NCBI RefSeq assembly: GCF_010726245.1
Contig: NZ_AP022561.1
Location: forward strand, 4,464,001-4,528,000
DNA: 64,000 bases
Reading direction: 5' to 3'
Source: Mycolicibacterium aichiense
Lineage (GTDB): Bacteria; Actinomycetota; Actinomycetes; Mycobacteriales; Mycobacteriaceae
The position numbers and the translations under genes are program-made. The notes under the pieces are model-generated. The model worked only from the letters and a program-made list of their open reading frames with translations. It did no database searches and had not been told where the DNA came from. Below are positions 10,225-19,486 of the stretch, in pieces (position 1 is the first letter of the stretch; the number at the start of each line of letters is the position of its first letter).

Positions 10225-11310
10225 CTATACCCAGTCGCGCAGGACGGCCTCGTTGTCGGCTCCCGGTACGCCGGGTGCGGCCGGGGTGTCGAGCGCGGTC
10301 CGGGAGAACCGGGGGGCGGGAGCGGGGAACGTCGAGCCCGCCTCGGCGTAGAAGGTGTTGCGCTCGGTGTTGTGCGGTTCGGTGTCGACCTCGGCGAACG
10401 ACAGCACAGGCGTGCAGCAGGCGTCGCTGCCGGCGAACACCGTGGCCCAGTGGTCGCGGTCGTGCTTGCCGAAGGTGTCCGTGAGCACCGCGCGCAGTTC
10501 CGGCCAGCGGGTGATGTCGTTCTGGTCGGGCAGGTCGGCGTCGGTGAGCCCGAGCTTCTCGATCAGTTCGGCGTAGAACTGCGGTTCGATCGCGCCGACC
10601 GCGACGTACCGTCCGTCGGAGCACTCGTAGGTGTCGTAGTAGGGCGCACCGGTGTCGAGCATGTTGGTGCCGCGCTCGTCGCTCCACATGCCCATGTGGC
10701 GGAACGCCCACATCATCTGGGCCAGCACGCTGGAGCCGTCGACCATCGCGGCGTCGATGACCTGCCCCTTGCCGGAGCGCTCGCGCTCCCACAACGCGGA
10801 CAGGATGCCGACCAGCAGGAACATCGAGCCGCCGCCGAAGTCACCGGCCAGGTTCAGCGGCGGGACGGGACGTTCGTTGACCCGCCCGACGGCGTGCAGC
10901 AAGCCGTTGAGCGAGATGTAGTTGATGTCGTGGCCGGCCTGCTGACTGCGCGGCCCGTCCTGACCCCACCCGGTCATGCGGCCGTAGATCAGGCGCTCGT
11001 TGACCTTGGCGCAGTCCTCCGGTCCGAGCCCGAGGCGTTCGGTGACGCCGGGACGGAATCCCTCGATGAGGACGTCGGCCTTGGCGATCAGACCCAGGAC
11101 CATGTCGCGGTCGTTCGGGTCCTTGAGGTTGGCGCCGACCGAGCGACGATTGCGCAGCAGGTAGTCGTTGCTGGGGGTGCCGGTGCCCTTGCCGAGCCGG
11201 TCGATGCGGACGACGTCCGCGCCCAGGTCACCGAGGATCATCGCGGCATGCGGACCGGGTCCGATGCCTGCCAATTCGATGACTCGCAAACCGTGCAGTG
11301 GTCCGGCCAT
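10225..11310 (-). CDS. mcr: Alpha-methylacyl-CoA racemase (CaiB/BaiF family)
   Basis: Encodes 361 residues, essentially collinear with M. tuberculosis Mcr. [37 protein letters not shown] is the family III CoA-transferase-fold N-terminus. The racemase catalytic pair is present: His127 in AGHDINY and Asp157 in GDFGGG, equal to His126 and Asp156 of the tuberculosis enzyme. It interconverts (R)- and (S)-2-methylacyl-CoA so that methyl-branched fatty acids and sterol side chains can enter beta-oxidation. The adjacent SDR and enoyl-CoA hydratase genes supply neighbouring steps. ATG 11310 gives the standard N-terminus. Confidence 0.96.
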   Translation of the reverse strand: MAGPLHGLRVIELAGIGPGPHAAMILGDLGADVVRIDRLGKGTGTPSNDYLLRNRRSVGANLKDPNDRDMVLGLIAKADVLIEGFRPGVTERLGLGPEDCAKVNERLIYGRMTGWGQDGPRSQQAGHDINYISLNGLLHAVGRVNERPVPPLNLAGDFGGGSMFLLVGILSALWERERSGKGQVIDAAMVDGSSVLAQMMWAFRHMGMWSDERGTNMLDTGAPYYDTYECSDGRYVAVGAIEPQFYAELIEKLGLTDADLPDQNDITRWPELRAVLTDTFGKHDRDHWATVFAGSDACCTPVLSFAEVDTEPHNTERNTFYAEAGSTFPAPAPRFSRTALDTPAAPGVPGADNEAVLRDWV

Positions 11311-11407
11311 AGGTGTCTACCCTCCAGTTGATTGATCGCCGCCTTAACTATTTACACCTGGCCTGACCCGTCGTGGGCTGCGCCCCCGCCGGGGCTAAGG
11401 TGCAGCC

Positions 11408-12214
11408 ATGACGACCATCGACGCTTACACCGGAGTCCCGGAACTGACCGTGTCACTCGAGCGCGGAGTGCTGTCGGTGACGCTGAACCGGCCGGACAGC
11501 CTGAACTCCTTGAACGCGATCATGCTGCGCACGCTCGCCGACGTCCTCGAACATGCGGCTGACGACGCGGCCGTCCGGGCCGTGCGGCTCGGCGGGGCCG
11601 GGCGGGGGTTCAGCTCCGGTGCGGGCATCAGCGCCGAGGATCAGTCCGAGCGCCGCCCGGACACCCCGGATGAGGTGTTGCAGGAGGCGAACCGCGCGGT
11701 GCGGGCGATCGTAAACCTGCCCAAGCCGGTGGTGTCGGTGGTGCATGGACCGGCGGCCGGGGTCGGGGTGTCGTTGGCGCTGGCCTGCGACATCGTATTG
11801 GCCTCGGAGAAGGCGTTTTTCCTGCTGGCGTTCACCAAGATCGGTTTGATGCCCGACGGCGGTGCTTCGGCGTTGGTGGCTGCCTCGATCGGACGGGCCC
11901 GCGCCATGAAGATGGCGCTTCTGGCCGAACGCATTTCGGCAGCCGACGCGTTCGACTTCGGTCTGGTCAGCGAGGTCTATCCCGCCGATGAACTGGAGGC
12001 CGGCGTGGCCGCAGTGCTCGACAAGCTGGTGTCCGGTCCCGCGATCGCGCTGCGCAAGACCAAGCAGGCGATCAACGCCGCGACGCTCACCGAACTCGAA
12101 CCGGCGATCGGCCGGGAAAGCGAAGGCCAGCTGGTTCTGTTGGGCTCCAAGGACTTCCGCGAGGGAACCCGGGCATTCCAGGAACACCGCTCGCCCACGT
12201 TCACCGACGACTAG
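11408..12214 (+). CDS. Enoyl-CoA hydratase/isomerase family (EchA10/EchA11-like)
   Basis: Encodes 268 residues with crotonase fold. The first oxyanion-hole segment is [14 protein letters not shown] and the second VHGPAAGVGVSLALACDIVLASE. The usual hydratase glutamates are not both obvious: the segment after the second hole reads FTKIGLMPDGGAS, with Gly/Asp-type residues as in isomerase-like or divergent members. It would hydrate or isomerise enoyl-CoA thioesters in the cytosol. It is divergent from mcr, with a shared 97-bp intergenic promoter region, in the same place as Rv1142c in M. tuberculosis, so it is likely part of the same branched acyl-CoA pathway. Confidence 0.88.
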   Translation: MTTIDAYTGVPELTVSLERGVLSVTLNRPDSLNSLNAIMLRTLADVLEHAADDAAVRAVRLGGAGRGFSSGAGISAEDQSERRPDTPDEVLQEANRAVRAIVNLPKPVVSVVHGPAAGVGVSLALACDIVLASEKAFFLLAFTKIGLMPDGGASALVAASIGRARAMKMALLAERISAADAFDFGLVSEVYPADELEAGVAAVLDKLVSGPAIALRKTKQAINAATLTELEPAIGRESEGQLVLLGSKDFREGTRAFQEHRSPTFTDD

Positions 12215-12239
12215 CCGAGCAGGCAGGGCAGTACCACTC

Positions 12240-12283
12240 TTTTCCAGAACGCGATATCGCCGGTGATATCACGTTCTGGAAAA
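12240..12283. repeat. 19-bp inverted repeat hairpin
   Basis: Arms at 12240-12258 and 12265-12283 (TTTTCCAGAACGCGATATC versus the reverse complement of GATATCACGTTCTGGAAAA) pair over 19 bases with one C/T mismatch that could be a G-U pair in RNA. The loop is GCCGGT. It lies 25 bases after the echA stop and well before HicB. It has no T-run after the stem, so it may be a processing or stabilising hairpin, or an insertion-type palindrome, rather than a standard terminator. Confidence 0.7.
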
Positions 12284-12356
12284 GCCAGTCACCCCCTCGG
12301 CCCCCTGACGCACACGGCCACCCGGAAATGTCGGACCACCTGGCCATCATGGGGCG

Positions 12357-12707
12357 ATGCCGAACTACACGTACCGCGCTGAATGGTCTGATGACTACTG
12401 CCAGTACCTCGGACTCTGCCTGGAGTTCAACGGCCGGTACGCGACGGCACTCACGCCCCATGAAGCGATCGAGCGTGTCGAGAAGTTGATCGCCCGGGAA
12501 CTCGACGAACTGGCTGAGATCGGCATGGACCCATCGGAGTCCTTGACCGACCACCGTTACAGCGGCAAGTTCGCAGTACGCACCTCGCCCGCGCTGCACG
12601 AACGACTGGTGGTCGAGGCCGCCGAGCAGGGAATCTCGTTGAACCAGTGGGTGAGTTATAAACTCGCCGGCCGCCCCGCGCCATCGCTCGACGACCTGTT
12701 CGGCTGA
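12357..12707 (+). CDS. HicB-family antitoxin-like protein (orphan)
   Basis: Encodes 116 residues. The N-terminal half (YTYRAEWSDDYCQYLGLCLEF, ALTPHEAIERVEKLI) fits the HicB partial RNase-H-like fold. The C-terminus FAVRTSPALHERLVVEAAEQGISLNQWV is a ribbon-helix-helix DNA-binding segment. HicB normally neutralises the HicA mRNA-cleaving toxin and represses its own operon. No HicA-sized ORF with the dsRNA-binding fold lies on either side: upstream is a hairpin and downstream an MFS gene. It is therefore an orphan antitoxin or a stand-alone regulator. Confidence 0.85.
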   Translation: MPNYTYRAEWSDDYCQYLGLCLEFNGRYATALTPHEAIERVEKLIARELDELAEIGMDPSESLTDHRYSGKFAVRTSPALHERLVVEAAEQGISLNQWVSYKLAGRPAPSLDDLFG

Positions 12708-12755
12708 CCGAAAATCGTTGGACGTGACGCAGACCGGTCAGCGACCATCGAAGGC

Positions 12756-14042
12756 ATGAGTACGCACTACGACATCGAGCCGGTGAAACCCACCGGCCGC
12801 TGGCGTGTGCTCGCCCCCTTCCGGTACCGCGAATTCCGGCTGCTCATCTCGGCGATGTCGATCTCGCTGTTCGCCGAAGGTATGTGGACTGTCGTGATGG
12901 CGCTGCAGGTCATCGCCCTCGCCGACGACCCTGCCGCGCTGTCTCTGGTCGCGGCCTGCCTTGCCGTCGGCATGCTGGCCTTCATCCTCGTCGGCGGCAT
13001 CGTCGCCGACCGGGTATCGCAGCGCGCCATCATCATCGCCGTCGAGGTCACCAACCTCGCCGCCACCGGCGCCGTCGCCATCCTCGGCATGCTCGGCGAG
13101 CTGCAACTGTGGCACATGGCAACTGCGGCAGCGGTTCTCGGCATCGGTGCCGCGTTCTTTTTCCCGGCCTACAGCGCCTACCTACCGCGCATCCTGCCTG
13201 CCGAGCAGCTGCTGGCGGCCAACGGTGTCGAAGGCGCGATCCGGCCCACCCTGCAGCAGGCCGTCGGCCCGGCGGTGGCCGGCGTGCTGATCGGGATCAC
13301 CTTCCCCGCTCTCGGCTCGGTCACGGTGGCCGTGCTCTTCGCAATCGCGCTGACGCTGCTGGTGTCCATGCGCCCGGGTCACGGCTCACACATCGTGATG
13401 ACCGTCGAGCGCGAAAAGCCGCATGCGCTCACCGATCTCAGGGAGGGCCTTCGGTTCGTCCTGCACACCCGATGGTTGCGCTGGACGCTGCTGTTCGCCT
13501 GCACCTGGGTGTTCTTGGCGATGGGCCCGATCGAAGTACTGCTTCCGTTCATCGCCCACAACCGGTTCGCCCACGGCGAGCAGGTATACGGCCTGATGCT
13601 CGCCTCGTTCGGACTAGGCAGTGCGCTGGGCGCGCTGGCGGTGTCCTCGCGGCGGCTGCCGCGGCGCTACCTCACGGTGATGATGACGATGTGGGGCGCG
13701 GGCTCCCTTCCGCTGGTGCTCGTCGGTGCGACGTCGTCGTTGCCGGTGATGGTGATCGCGCTGTTCGTCGTAGGCCTCACCGACGGCGCGGGCATGGTCA
13801 TCTGGGGCACGCTGCTGCAGCGCCGGGTGCCGCCGGAGATGCTGGGCCGGGTGTCGAGTCTGGACTTCTTCGTCTCGCTCGCGTTCATGCCGGTATCGAT
13901 GGCGGTCGCGGGACCGCTGTCGAAAGTGGTTCCGGTGGAACTCATTTTTGCGGTGACCGGTATCGCGCCGGTGCTACTGGCCGCGGTCGCGCTCGTCGCG
14001 GCGCGGATGCCGCGCGACGAGATCGCCCACCCGCTGCGTTAG
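12756..14042 (+). CDS. MFS transporter (EntS/MFS_3-like exporter)
   Basis: Encodes 428 residues and about 12 helices. LAPFRYREFRLLISAMSISLFAEGMW at the start and IVGGIVADRVSQRAIII as the loop after helix 2 are typical of the MFS_3/EntS-Tap branch that exports siderophores or drugs. The related Tap pump (Rv1258c) gives low-level drug efflux, but orthology here is not established. It acts in the inner membrane. ATG 12756 leaves a cytoplasmic N-terminus of about 25 residues. It is convergent with the CPBP protease gene. Confidence 0.88.
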   Translation: MSTHYDIEPVKPTGRWRVLAPFRYREFRLLISAMSISLFAEGMWTVVMALQVIALADDPAALSLVAACLAVGMLAFILVGGIVADRVSQRAIIIAVEVTNLAATGAVAILGMLGELQLWHMATAAAVLGIGAAFFFPAYSAYLPRILPAEQLLAANGVEGAIRPTLQQAVGPAVAGVLIGITFPALGSVTVAVLFAIALTLLVSMRPGHGSHIVMTVEREKPHALTDLREGLRFVLHTRWLRWTLLFACTWVFLAMGPIEVLLPFIAHNRFAHGEQVYGLMLASFGLGSALGALAVSSRRLPRRYLTVMMTMWGAGSLPLVLVGATSSLPVMVIALFVVGLTDGAGMVIWGTLLQRRVPPEMLGRVSSLDFFVSLAFMPVSMAVAGPLSKVVPVELIFAVTGIAPVLLAAVALVAARMPRDEIAHPLR

Positions 14043-14095
14043 GCCGGTCGACGATGCGGGGAGGGACGACCCGATGAGGAGCCGGCCAATCCCGC

Positions 14096-14797
14096 CTAGT
14101 GCCAGATGCCGAACATCGGCGGCAGTGCCAGCACCATGATCAGACCCCACACCACGTGGGTCAGCACGGGTGCCAGCACTCCGCCGGTGGCTCGGCGTTC
14201 CAGGGCGCACACCGTGCCGAGGATGATCGCGGCGAAGCCGAGCATCCAGTTGCCGCTGGCACACGTGGCGATGGTGTAGAGCACCGTCGAGATCACCACC
14301 GGATGGAATCCACCCAGTGCGGTGTACAGCGCGCCGCGGAAGAACATCTCCTCGGCCAAGCCGTTCACCAGGGTGATGACCACGATCAGCAGCAGGCTGC
14401 CGTGATTGGCGTACTCCAGAACGCGGGTGATGGCTGCGGCCACCGGCGGGATCTCACGGGTCACCAGACCGCCGAGCACAAAGACTCCACCCAGCAGCAA
14501 TCCGATCGCGAGCCCGGTGATGACCGGACGCTGATTTCGCCCGCGCCAGCGGATGCACCCCAGGTGCACCGGGCCGGACGCCCGCGCGCCGAACGCCCAC
14601 GTCGCCGCCAGCGCCATCGTCAGCCAGTAGAACGCCGCGTCACCGGGCCTGCGGGTCAGCGACAAGCCGAGAAGTGCCGCACCCAGGACCAGCACCACAC
14701 ACACCGCGATGCGCCGCCGGCGGATCGCCGACGGCCACTCCTGGTGCGGTACAGCAACATTGGATGCCACCGACCGAAGCTCAGCCAGCATCGTCAT
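14096..14797 (-). CDS. CPBP-family intramembrane metalloprotease
   Basis: Encodes 233 residues with about seven hydrophobic segments. The CPBP/Abi signature is visible: NGLAEEMFFRGALY (EExxxR) and the later LTHVVWGL histidine motif. These residues form the metalloprotease active site within the membrane. The bacterial relatives process membrane substrates or give bacteriocin self-immunity; the substrate here is unknown. ATG 14797 overlaps the stop of the upstream NAD-binding gene as ATGA, which supports this start and shows translational coupling. Longer in-frame starts would lie inside the previous gene. Confidence 0.88.
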   Translation of the reverse strand: MTMLAELRSVASNVAVPHQEWPSAIRRRRIAVCVVLVLGAALLGLSLTRRPGDAAFYWLTMALAATWAFGARASGPVHLGCIRWRGRNQRPVITGLAIGLLLGGVFVLGGLVTREIPPVAAAITRVLEYANHGSLLLIVVITLVNGLAEEMFFRGALYTALGGFHPVVISTVLYTIATCASGNWMLGFAAIILGTVCALERRATGGVLAPVLTHVVWGLIMVLALPPMFGIWH

Positions 14798-15936
14798 AAC
14801 AAACGGACTTTCGCCAGCAACAGGTCCAGGCCGGTCCGCAGCACTCCGGCCAGTGGGCCGGGCACCGAGTTCAGCAGCCGCAACGCGGGCCGCGCCACCC
14901 CGGGAGTCACCGTGGCGGCCATCCGTCGCAGTCGCAGCGCATCGCCGCCGGCCCACATCGGATCACTGTCGGCGAGATGATGCGGGTCGGCCAGTCGGTC
15001 GACCGGGCATGGCGGCGGGCTGGCCACCGCTGCGGCGACGGCGTCTTCGATGGTGGTGAGTCCACCGGGCGGGTCCGCGACATGGTCACGTAGGACAGTG
15101 TCGGAGGCCGTCATCGGATGGTCCAGCGATTCGATGAGATCGGCGGCCAACCCGCTGGGCACCGGTACCGCGGCGCCGGCCACCCGGCCGACCACCGCCT
15201 GCGGCACGATATCGCCTACCGGCAGCCCGGCCCGCAGTTCACCCGCTGCGTCGATGTAGGTCTGCAACAGTTCGCCGTACGTCACCACGTCGGGCCCGAC
15301 GATGTCGTACGACCCGGCAGGAACCACCGCCGGATCGGCCGCGGCAAGCAGGTAGTAGAGCACGTCGCTGATCGATATCGGCTCGATGTCGTGGTCGGCC
15401 CACGGCGGCAACGGAATCACCCAGAACCGGTCGCCGACGTAGCGGACCATCTCGAACGACGTCGAGCCCGCGCCGATGATCACCGCCGCGCCGAGCCAGA
15501 CCAGTTCGGCGCCGCCCTCGACGGCAAGGGCCGCGGCGACCTCGGCGCGGCCGGCCAAATGCTCGGACAGCGTGTCGTCCGCGGGCACGAAGCCGCCGAG
15601 GTACACGATGCGCCCCACGCCGGCAGCAGCCGCGGCCTTGCCCACGTTCGCCGCGCCTGCATTGTCGCGCTCACGGAAGCCGGGCTGGCCGATGGCGTGC
15701 ACCAAGTAGTAAAGGACGTCGATATGCCCGGAGACGGCGAGCGCCGTCTCGACGGAGGTCGGATCGTCGGCGTCGAAGACGACCGCCGTCACCCGGTCAC
15801 ACCACCCGAACCGGCCCAGTTTCTCCGGGTTGCGGGTCGCGGCGACGACCTCGTGACCGTCGTCGAGGAGCCGGGCCACCAGCCGGGAACCGACGTATCC
15901 GGTGGCACCGGTGACCAAGATCCGCATCGACTTCAC
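14794..15936 (-). CDS. NAD(P)-binding atypical SDR protein with C-terminal extension
   Basis: Encodes 380 residues. Residues 5-30 read ILVTGATGYVGSRLVARLL, the TGxxGxxG nucleotide-binding loop of NmrA/atypical extended SDRs, and VLYYLVHAIG and IVYLGGFVPADD follow. After about residue 250, an extra C-terminal region of unknown function is present, ending in a hydrophobic LLNSVPGPLAGVLRTGLDLLLAK. Related proteins may act as ubiquinone-biosynthesis or redox-sensing factors; I cannot give a substrate. The start is GTG 15936, or ATG 15927 (MRILVTG). It is coupled to the CPBP protease gene downstream. Confidence 0.83.
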   Translation of the reverse strand: MKSMRILVTGATGYVGSRLVARLLDDGHEVVAATRNPEKLGRFGWCDRVTAVVFDADDPTSVETALAVSGHIDVLYYLVHAIGQPGFRERDNAGAANVGKAAAAAGVGRIVYLGGFVPADDTLSEHLAGRAEVAAALAVEGGAELVWLGAAVIIGAGSTSFEMVRYVGDRFWVIPLPPWADHDIEPISISDVLYYLLAAADPAVVPAGSYDIVGPDVVTYGELLQTYIDAAGELRAGLPVGDIVPQAVVGRVAGAAVPVPSGLAADLIESLDHPMTASDTVLRDHVADPPGGLTTIEDAVAAAVASPPPCPVDRLADPHHLADSDPMWAGGDALRLRRMAATVTPGVARPALRLLNSVPGPLAGVLRTGLDLLLAKVRLL

Positions 15937-16005
15937 GCTAGGACATATCGGCAGTCTTGCCCTGCCGCAAACCTGACCATTGTGTGAGATCGATCCCGCC
16001 GGCGG

Positions 16006-16536
16006 TTAGGCGGAGTCGTGGTGCAGGTCGATGAGGTGTTCGTAGACCGCGGCGTTCATCCGATTGCCGTCCAGTTCGGCGTCGGACAGCTCGCGGCGGA
16101 CTTTGGCGGGAACACCGGCCACCAGGGATCGCGGCGGCACCATCATGCCCTGCGGCACCACCGCGCCGGCGGCGACGATCGATCCCGCGCCGATCACGGC
16201 ACCGTTGAGCACTATCGACCCCATCCCGACCAGCGAACCGTCCTCGACCGTGCAGCCGTGCAGCACGGCGTTGTGCCCGACCGTCACGCCCGCACCGATC
16301 TTCACCGGGAAGCCCGGGTCGACGTGCACGGTGGAGCCGTCCTGGATGTTGCTGCCCTCGCCGACGTCGATCCATTCGGCCTCGGCGCGCAACGTCGCCG
16401 AATACCAGACGCTGGCCCGCGCGGCGAGCCGCACCTGGCCGATCACCGCCGCGTTGGGTGCGACCCAGGATTCGGCGTGCAGTTCGGGGCTGTGCCCGCC
16501 GACGGACATGATCAATGGTTCGGCCATGGCCGACAT
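16006..16536 (-). CDS. Gamma-carbonic anhydrase family protein
   Basis: Encodes 176 residues with hexapeptide repeats of a left-handed beta-helix, from WVAPNAAVIGQVRLAARASVWYSATLR onward. Three potential zinc histidines are visible in STVHVD, TVGHNAVLHG, the expected arrangement for the trimer-interface site. It may hydrate CO2 to bicarbonate, although many members of this family show little activity or bind acyl/CoA ligands. It is cytosolic. ATG 16536 or 16527 (MAEPL) are both possible starts; the shorter gives a more typical length. Confidence 0.9.
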   Translation of the reverse strand: MSAMAEPLIMSVGGHSPELHAESWVAPNAAVIGQVRLAARASVWYSATLRAEAEWIDVGEGSNIQDGSTVHVDPGFPVKIGAGVTVGHNAVLHGCTVEDGSLVGMGSIVLNGAVIGAGSIVAAGAVVPQGMMVPPRSLVAGVPAKVRRELSDAELDGNRMNAAVYEHLIDLHHDSA

Positions 16537-16701
16537 CGTAGGCAGACGTGGTCAGGAGCCCTGCGCCGGGCAGCGCTCTGAACTGCAGCTTCACCAGCCG
16601 TTTTGAGACTGAAGCTTTGCTGCCAGTACGATTCCCCGGGGCGCAGCGGTAACGGGGACCCGCATTTCGCCGACTCCACTAGAGACTCAAAAGGAGCCGA
16701 A

Positions 16702-17466
16702 GTGAGCATTCGTACCAAGTCCCTTGGCGTCGCCGCAGGGTTGGCCGCCATCGCCATCGCGATCCCCACGGCCGTCCAGGCCTACGCCGATCCGACGACA
16801 GACACCACCACCCCGGCGGCACCGACCACCACGCAGATCCCGGTCCCCAGCATGAGCCAACTGCCCGACCCGCAGGGCTCGGGCTGCGACGCGTACAAGA
16901 ACCGCATTCCCAGCGGCTCCGGCTCCTTCACGAACATGGGCAACCAGAACGCGACCGCGGCGATCGCCGCCAACCCGGATCTGAGCACCTTCAGCGCGGC
17001 CATCTCCGGCGGATTCAACCCGGCGGTCAACATCGTCAGTGTCATCGACGGTGGCCCCTACGTGGTGTTCGCGCCGACCAACGACGCCTTCGCCAAGCTC
17101 GACGAGGCCACCCTCGCGCAGCTCAAGAGTGACCCGGCCGCGCTGACGTCCACCCTGTACTACCACCTGGTGCTCGGCTACCTGGGTCCCGACGATCTGC
17201 ACGGCAAGATGCCCACGCAGCAGGGCAGCCCGATCAACGTGACCGGCAAGGGCGGCGACATCAAGGTCAACGACACCGCGAAGTTGGTGTGCGGCTACAC
17301 GGCTCGGGGCGCGTACATCTACATGATCGACACCGTGCTCAGCCCGGCCGATGCCCCGGAGCCGAACACCTCGACCAGCACCACGAGCACGACGCCGACC
17401 ACGACGTCTTCGCCTGCCGAGTCGACGTCGGCCACTCCGACGACGACCAAGCCCGCGACGGCCTAA
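16702..17466 (+). CDS. Secreted fasciclin-domain protein (MPT70/MPT83-like)
   Basis: Encodes 254 residues. A signal peptide (SLGVAAGLAAIAIAIPTAVQAYA) is followed by a Pro/Thr linker and a single fasciclin domain, with the family motifs VVFAPTNDAFAKL and STLYYHLVLG. The last about 35 residues are almost only Ser, Thr and Pro, a likely extended or glycosylated tail. It is exported and is probably a cell-surface adhesion or envelope protein. GTG 16702 is fixed by AGGAG at 16692-16696 and by the signal peptide. The mycobacterial relatives are controlled by SigK in some species; I see no SigK gene here. Confidence 0.92.
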   Translation: MSIRTKSLGVAAGLAAIAIAIPTAVQAYADPTTDTTTPAAPTTTQIPVPSMSQLPDPQGSGCDAYKNRIPSGSGSFTNMGNQNATAAIAANPDLSTFSAAISGGFNPAVNIVSVIDGGPYVVFAPTNDAFAKLDEATLAQLKSDPAALTSTLYYHLVLGYLGPDDLHGKMPTQQGSPINVTGKGGDIKVNDTAKLVCGYTARGAYIYMIDTVLSPADAPEPNTSTSTTSTTPTTTSSPAESTSATPTTTKPATA

Positions 17467-17471
17467 CTAGG

Positions 17472-18269
17472 TCAGCGCGCCTTCCAGACCGGTGGGCGCT
17501 TCTCGGCGAAGGCCAGCGGCCCTTCCTTGGCGTCCTCGGACTTCATCAGCGGGCCGATCTCGCGCATGGTGCGAGTCCAGCCTGCCTCGTCCGCGGTGAT
17601 CACGCCGTCGTCGACACCGACCGCGACGCGCTTGCTGGCCTGAACCGCCAGCGGCGCGTTGACGGTGATGCGTTGCGCCAGAGCCAAAGCCGCGTCGACG
17701 ACGGTGCCATCGGGCACGACGTCGTTGATCAGGCCCCACTTGAGTGCCTCGGCCGAGGTGATCGGTTCGCCGGTGAACAGCAGCTGCATGGCCACCTTGC
17801 GCGGCAGTTGCTCGACGATCCGGAACACGCCACCTGCCGCGGCGACCAGGCCGCGCTTGACTTCCGGCAACCCGAACTTGGCGCTCTCCTCGGCGATCAC
17901 CAGATCGCTGGCCAGTGCCAGCTCGGTCCCGCCGCCCAGGGCGGTGCCGTTGACCGCGGCGATCGTCGGCTTGTCGATGAAGTGGCGGACGTACCCGGCG
18001 AAACCCCACTCCGGGTGTTCCGGGTGAAAGAGGTTCTCCCGCTTGTAGATTGCCTTCAGATCGGCCCCAGCGCAGAACGATTTGTCGCCGGAACCGGTGA
18101 TCACCACCGCCCAGACGTCAGCGTCGTCCTGGGCCTGCTGGAGCAGATCGCCGACGGCGGTGCTGACCGCGCCGTTGACCGCGTTGCGCGCCTCCGGCCG
18201 GTTGATGGTGATGAGCAGGACGTTGCCCCGCCGCTCTCCGAGAGCGGCGGGGGCGTGCACGTCGGTCAC
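17472..18269 (-). CDS. Crotonase/enoyl-CoA hydratase family protein
   Basis: Encodes 265 residues. GDKSFCAGADLKAI is the first oxyanion-hole segment and NGTALGGGTELALASDLVIAEE the second. Glu residues in GLPEVKRGL and the preceding GGGTELA segment fit an active hydratase-type site. It should act on enoyl-CoA in beta-oxidation. Start GTG 18269 overlaps the thiolase stop by one base (TAGTG), so the two are coupled and form a beta-oxidation operon. The C-terminal AFAEKRPPVWKAR is the usual crotonase tail. Confidence 0.92.
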   Translation of the reverse strand: MTDVHAPAALGERRGNVLLITINRPEARNAVNGAVSTAVGDLLQQAQDDADVWAVVITGSGDKSFCAGADLKAIYKRENLFHPEHPEWGFAGYVRHFIDKPTIAAVNGTALGGGTELALASDLVIAEESAKFGLPEVKRGLVAAAGGVFRIVEQLPRKVAMQLLFTGEPITSAEALKWGLINDVVPDGTVVDAALALAQRITVNAPLAVQASKRVAVGVDDGVITADEAGWTRTMREIGPLMKSEDAKEGPLAFAEKRPPVWKAR

Positions 18270-19414
18270 TACAGCAGCTCGAGGATGGTGGCGTTGGCCT
18301 GGCCGCCGCCTTCGCACATGGTCTGCAGACCGTAGCGAATTCCGTTGTCGCGCATGTGGTAGAGCAGCGTGGTCATCAGACGGGCACCGGAGCCACCGAG
18401 CGGGTGGCCCAGGGCGATCGCGCCGCCGTTGGGGTTGAGCTTCTTCTCGTCGGCGCCGATCTCCTTGAGCCAGGCCATCGGAACCGGCGCGAACGCCTCG
18501 TTGACCTCGAAGGCGCCGATGTCGTCCACGCTCAGGCCCGACTTGGCGAGTGCCTTCTGGGTGGCCGGGATCGGGCCGCTCAGCATCATCACCGGATCCG
18601 AGCCGGCCAGCGTCGCGGTGTGGACACGGGCGATCGGCTTGAGGCCCAACGACTTTGCCTTCTCCGCAGACATGAACAGCAGCGCTGCCGAGCCGTCGGA
18701 GATCTGCGAGGAGTTGCCCGCGTGGATCACGCCGTCCTCGGAGAACGCCGGCTTGAGCTGGCCCATCTTCTCCAGGGTGGTGCCGCGGCGGATGCCCTCA
18801 TCCTTGAGCACCATGTTGCCGTCGGCATCCTTGATGCCCACGATCTGGTCCTCGAAGGCGCCGGAGTCCTGTGCGGCAGCAGCCTTTTCGTGCGAGTCCA
18901 GGGAGAACTGGTCGAGGTCGGTGCGGCTCAGGCCCCACTTGGTGGCCATCATCTCCGCGCCGATGCCCTGGTTGGGGGTGCGGTCGTAGCGACCCTTGAA
19001 TCCGGCCGAGTAGGGGTTGCCGCCGTTGGCCAGCGAGGCACCCATCGGGGTGCGCGACATCGACTCGACACCACCTGCGACGACGACGTCGTAGTGGCCG
19101 GCCACCACACCGGCGGCGGCGAAGTGCACCGACTGCTGGCTGGAGCCGCACTGGCGGTCGACGGTGACGCCGGGAACCGATTCGGGCCAGCCTGCGGTCA
19201 GCACCGCGGTACGCGCGATGTCGAGGGCCTGCTCACCGGCCTGCATGACACAGCCCCAGATGACGTCGTCGACGATCTCGGGGTCGATACCGGCGCGCTG
19301 CGCCAGACCGTTGAGCACCTGGGCCGACAGCTCGGCGGGGTGCACACCGGACAGACCACCGTTGCGCTTCCCGACTGGTGAACGTACAGCTTCGACAATT
19401 ACCGCTTCAGCCAT
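18269..19414 (-). CDS. Acetyl-CoA acyltransferase (thiolase), FadA type
   Basis: Encodes 381 residues. The nucleophile Cys89 lies in VDRQCGSSQQS; the second-half motifs NEAFAP, GHPLGGSGAR and the proton-relay Cys367 in MCEGGGQ are all present. It cleaves 3-ketoacyl-CoA with CoA to give acetyl- or propionyl-CoA plus a shortened chain. The sequence looks like the M. tuberculosis FadA3-type thiolases rather than biosynthetic ones. It heads a two-gene operon with the crotonase, preceded by an 85-bp intergenic region with a TetR-like dyad at 19487-19500. Confidence 0.93.
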   Translation of the reverse strand: MAEAVIVEAVRSPVGKRNGGLSGVHPAELSAQVLNGLAQRAGIDPEIVDDVIWGCVMQAGEQALDIARTAVLTAGWPESVPGVTVDRQCGSSQQSVHFAAAGVVAGHYDVVVAGGVESMSRTPMGASLANGGNPYSAGFKGRYDRTPNQGIGAEMMATKWGLSRTDLDQFSLDSHEKAAAAQDSGAFEDQIVGIKDADGNMVLKDEGIRRGTTLEKMGQLKPAFSEDGVIHAGNSSQISDGSAALLFMSAEKAKSLGLKPIARVHTATLAGSDPVMMLSGPIPATQKALAKSGLSVDDIGAFEVNEAFAPVPMAWLKEIGADEKKLNPNGGAIALGHPLGGSGARLMTTLLYHMRDNGIRYGLQTMCEGGGQANATILELL

Positions 19415-19486
19415 CGGCTTTCTCCTTTACGACGGGGTGATCTCTGGATCAAAACACACGCCGTTTGACGACCGTCAAGCGGGTCA

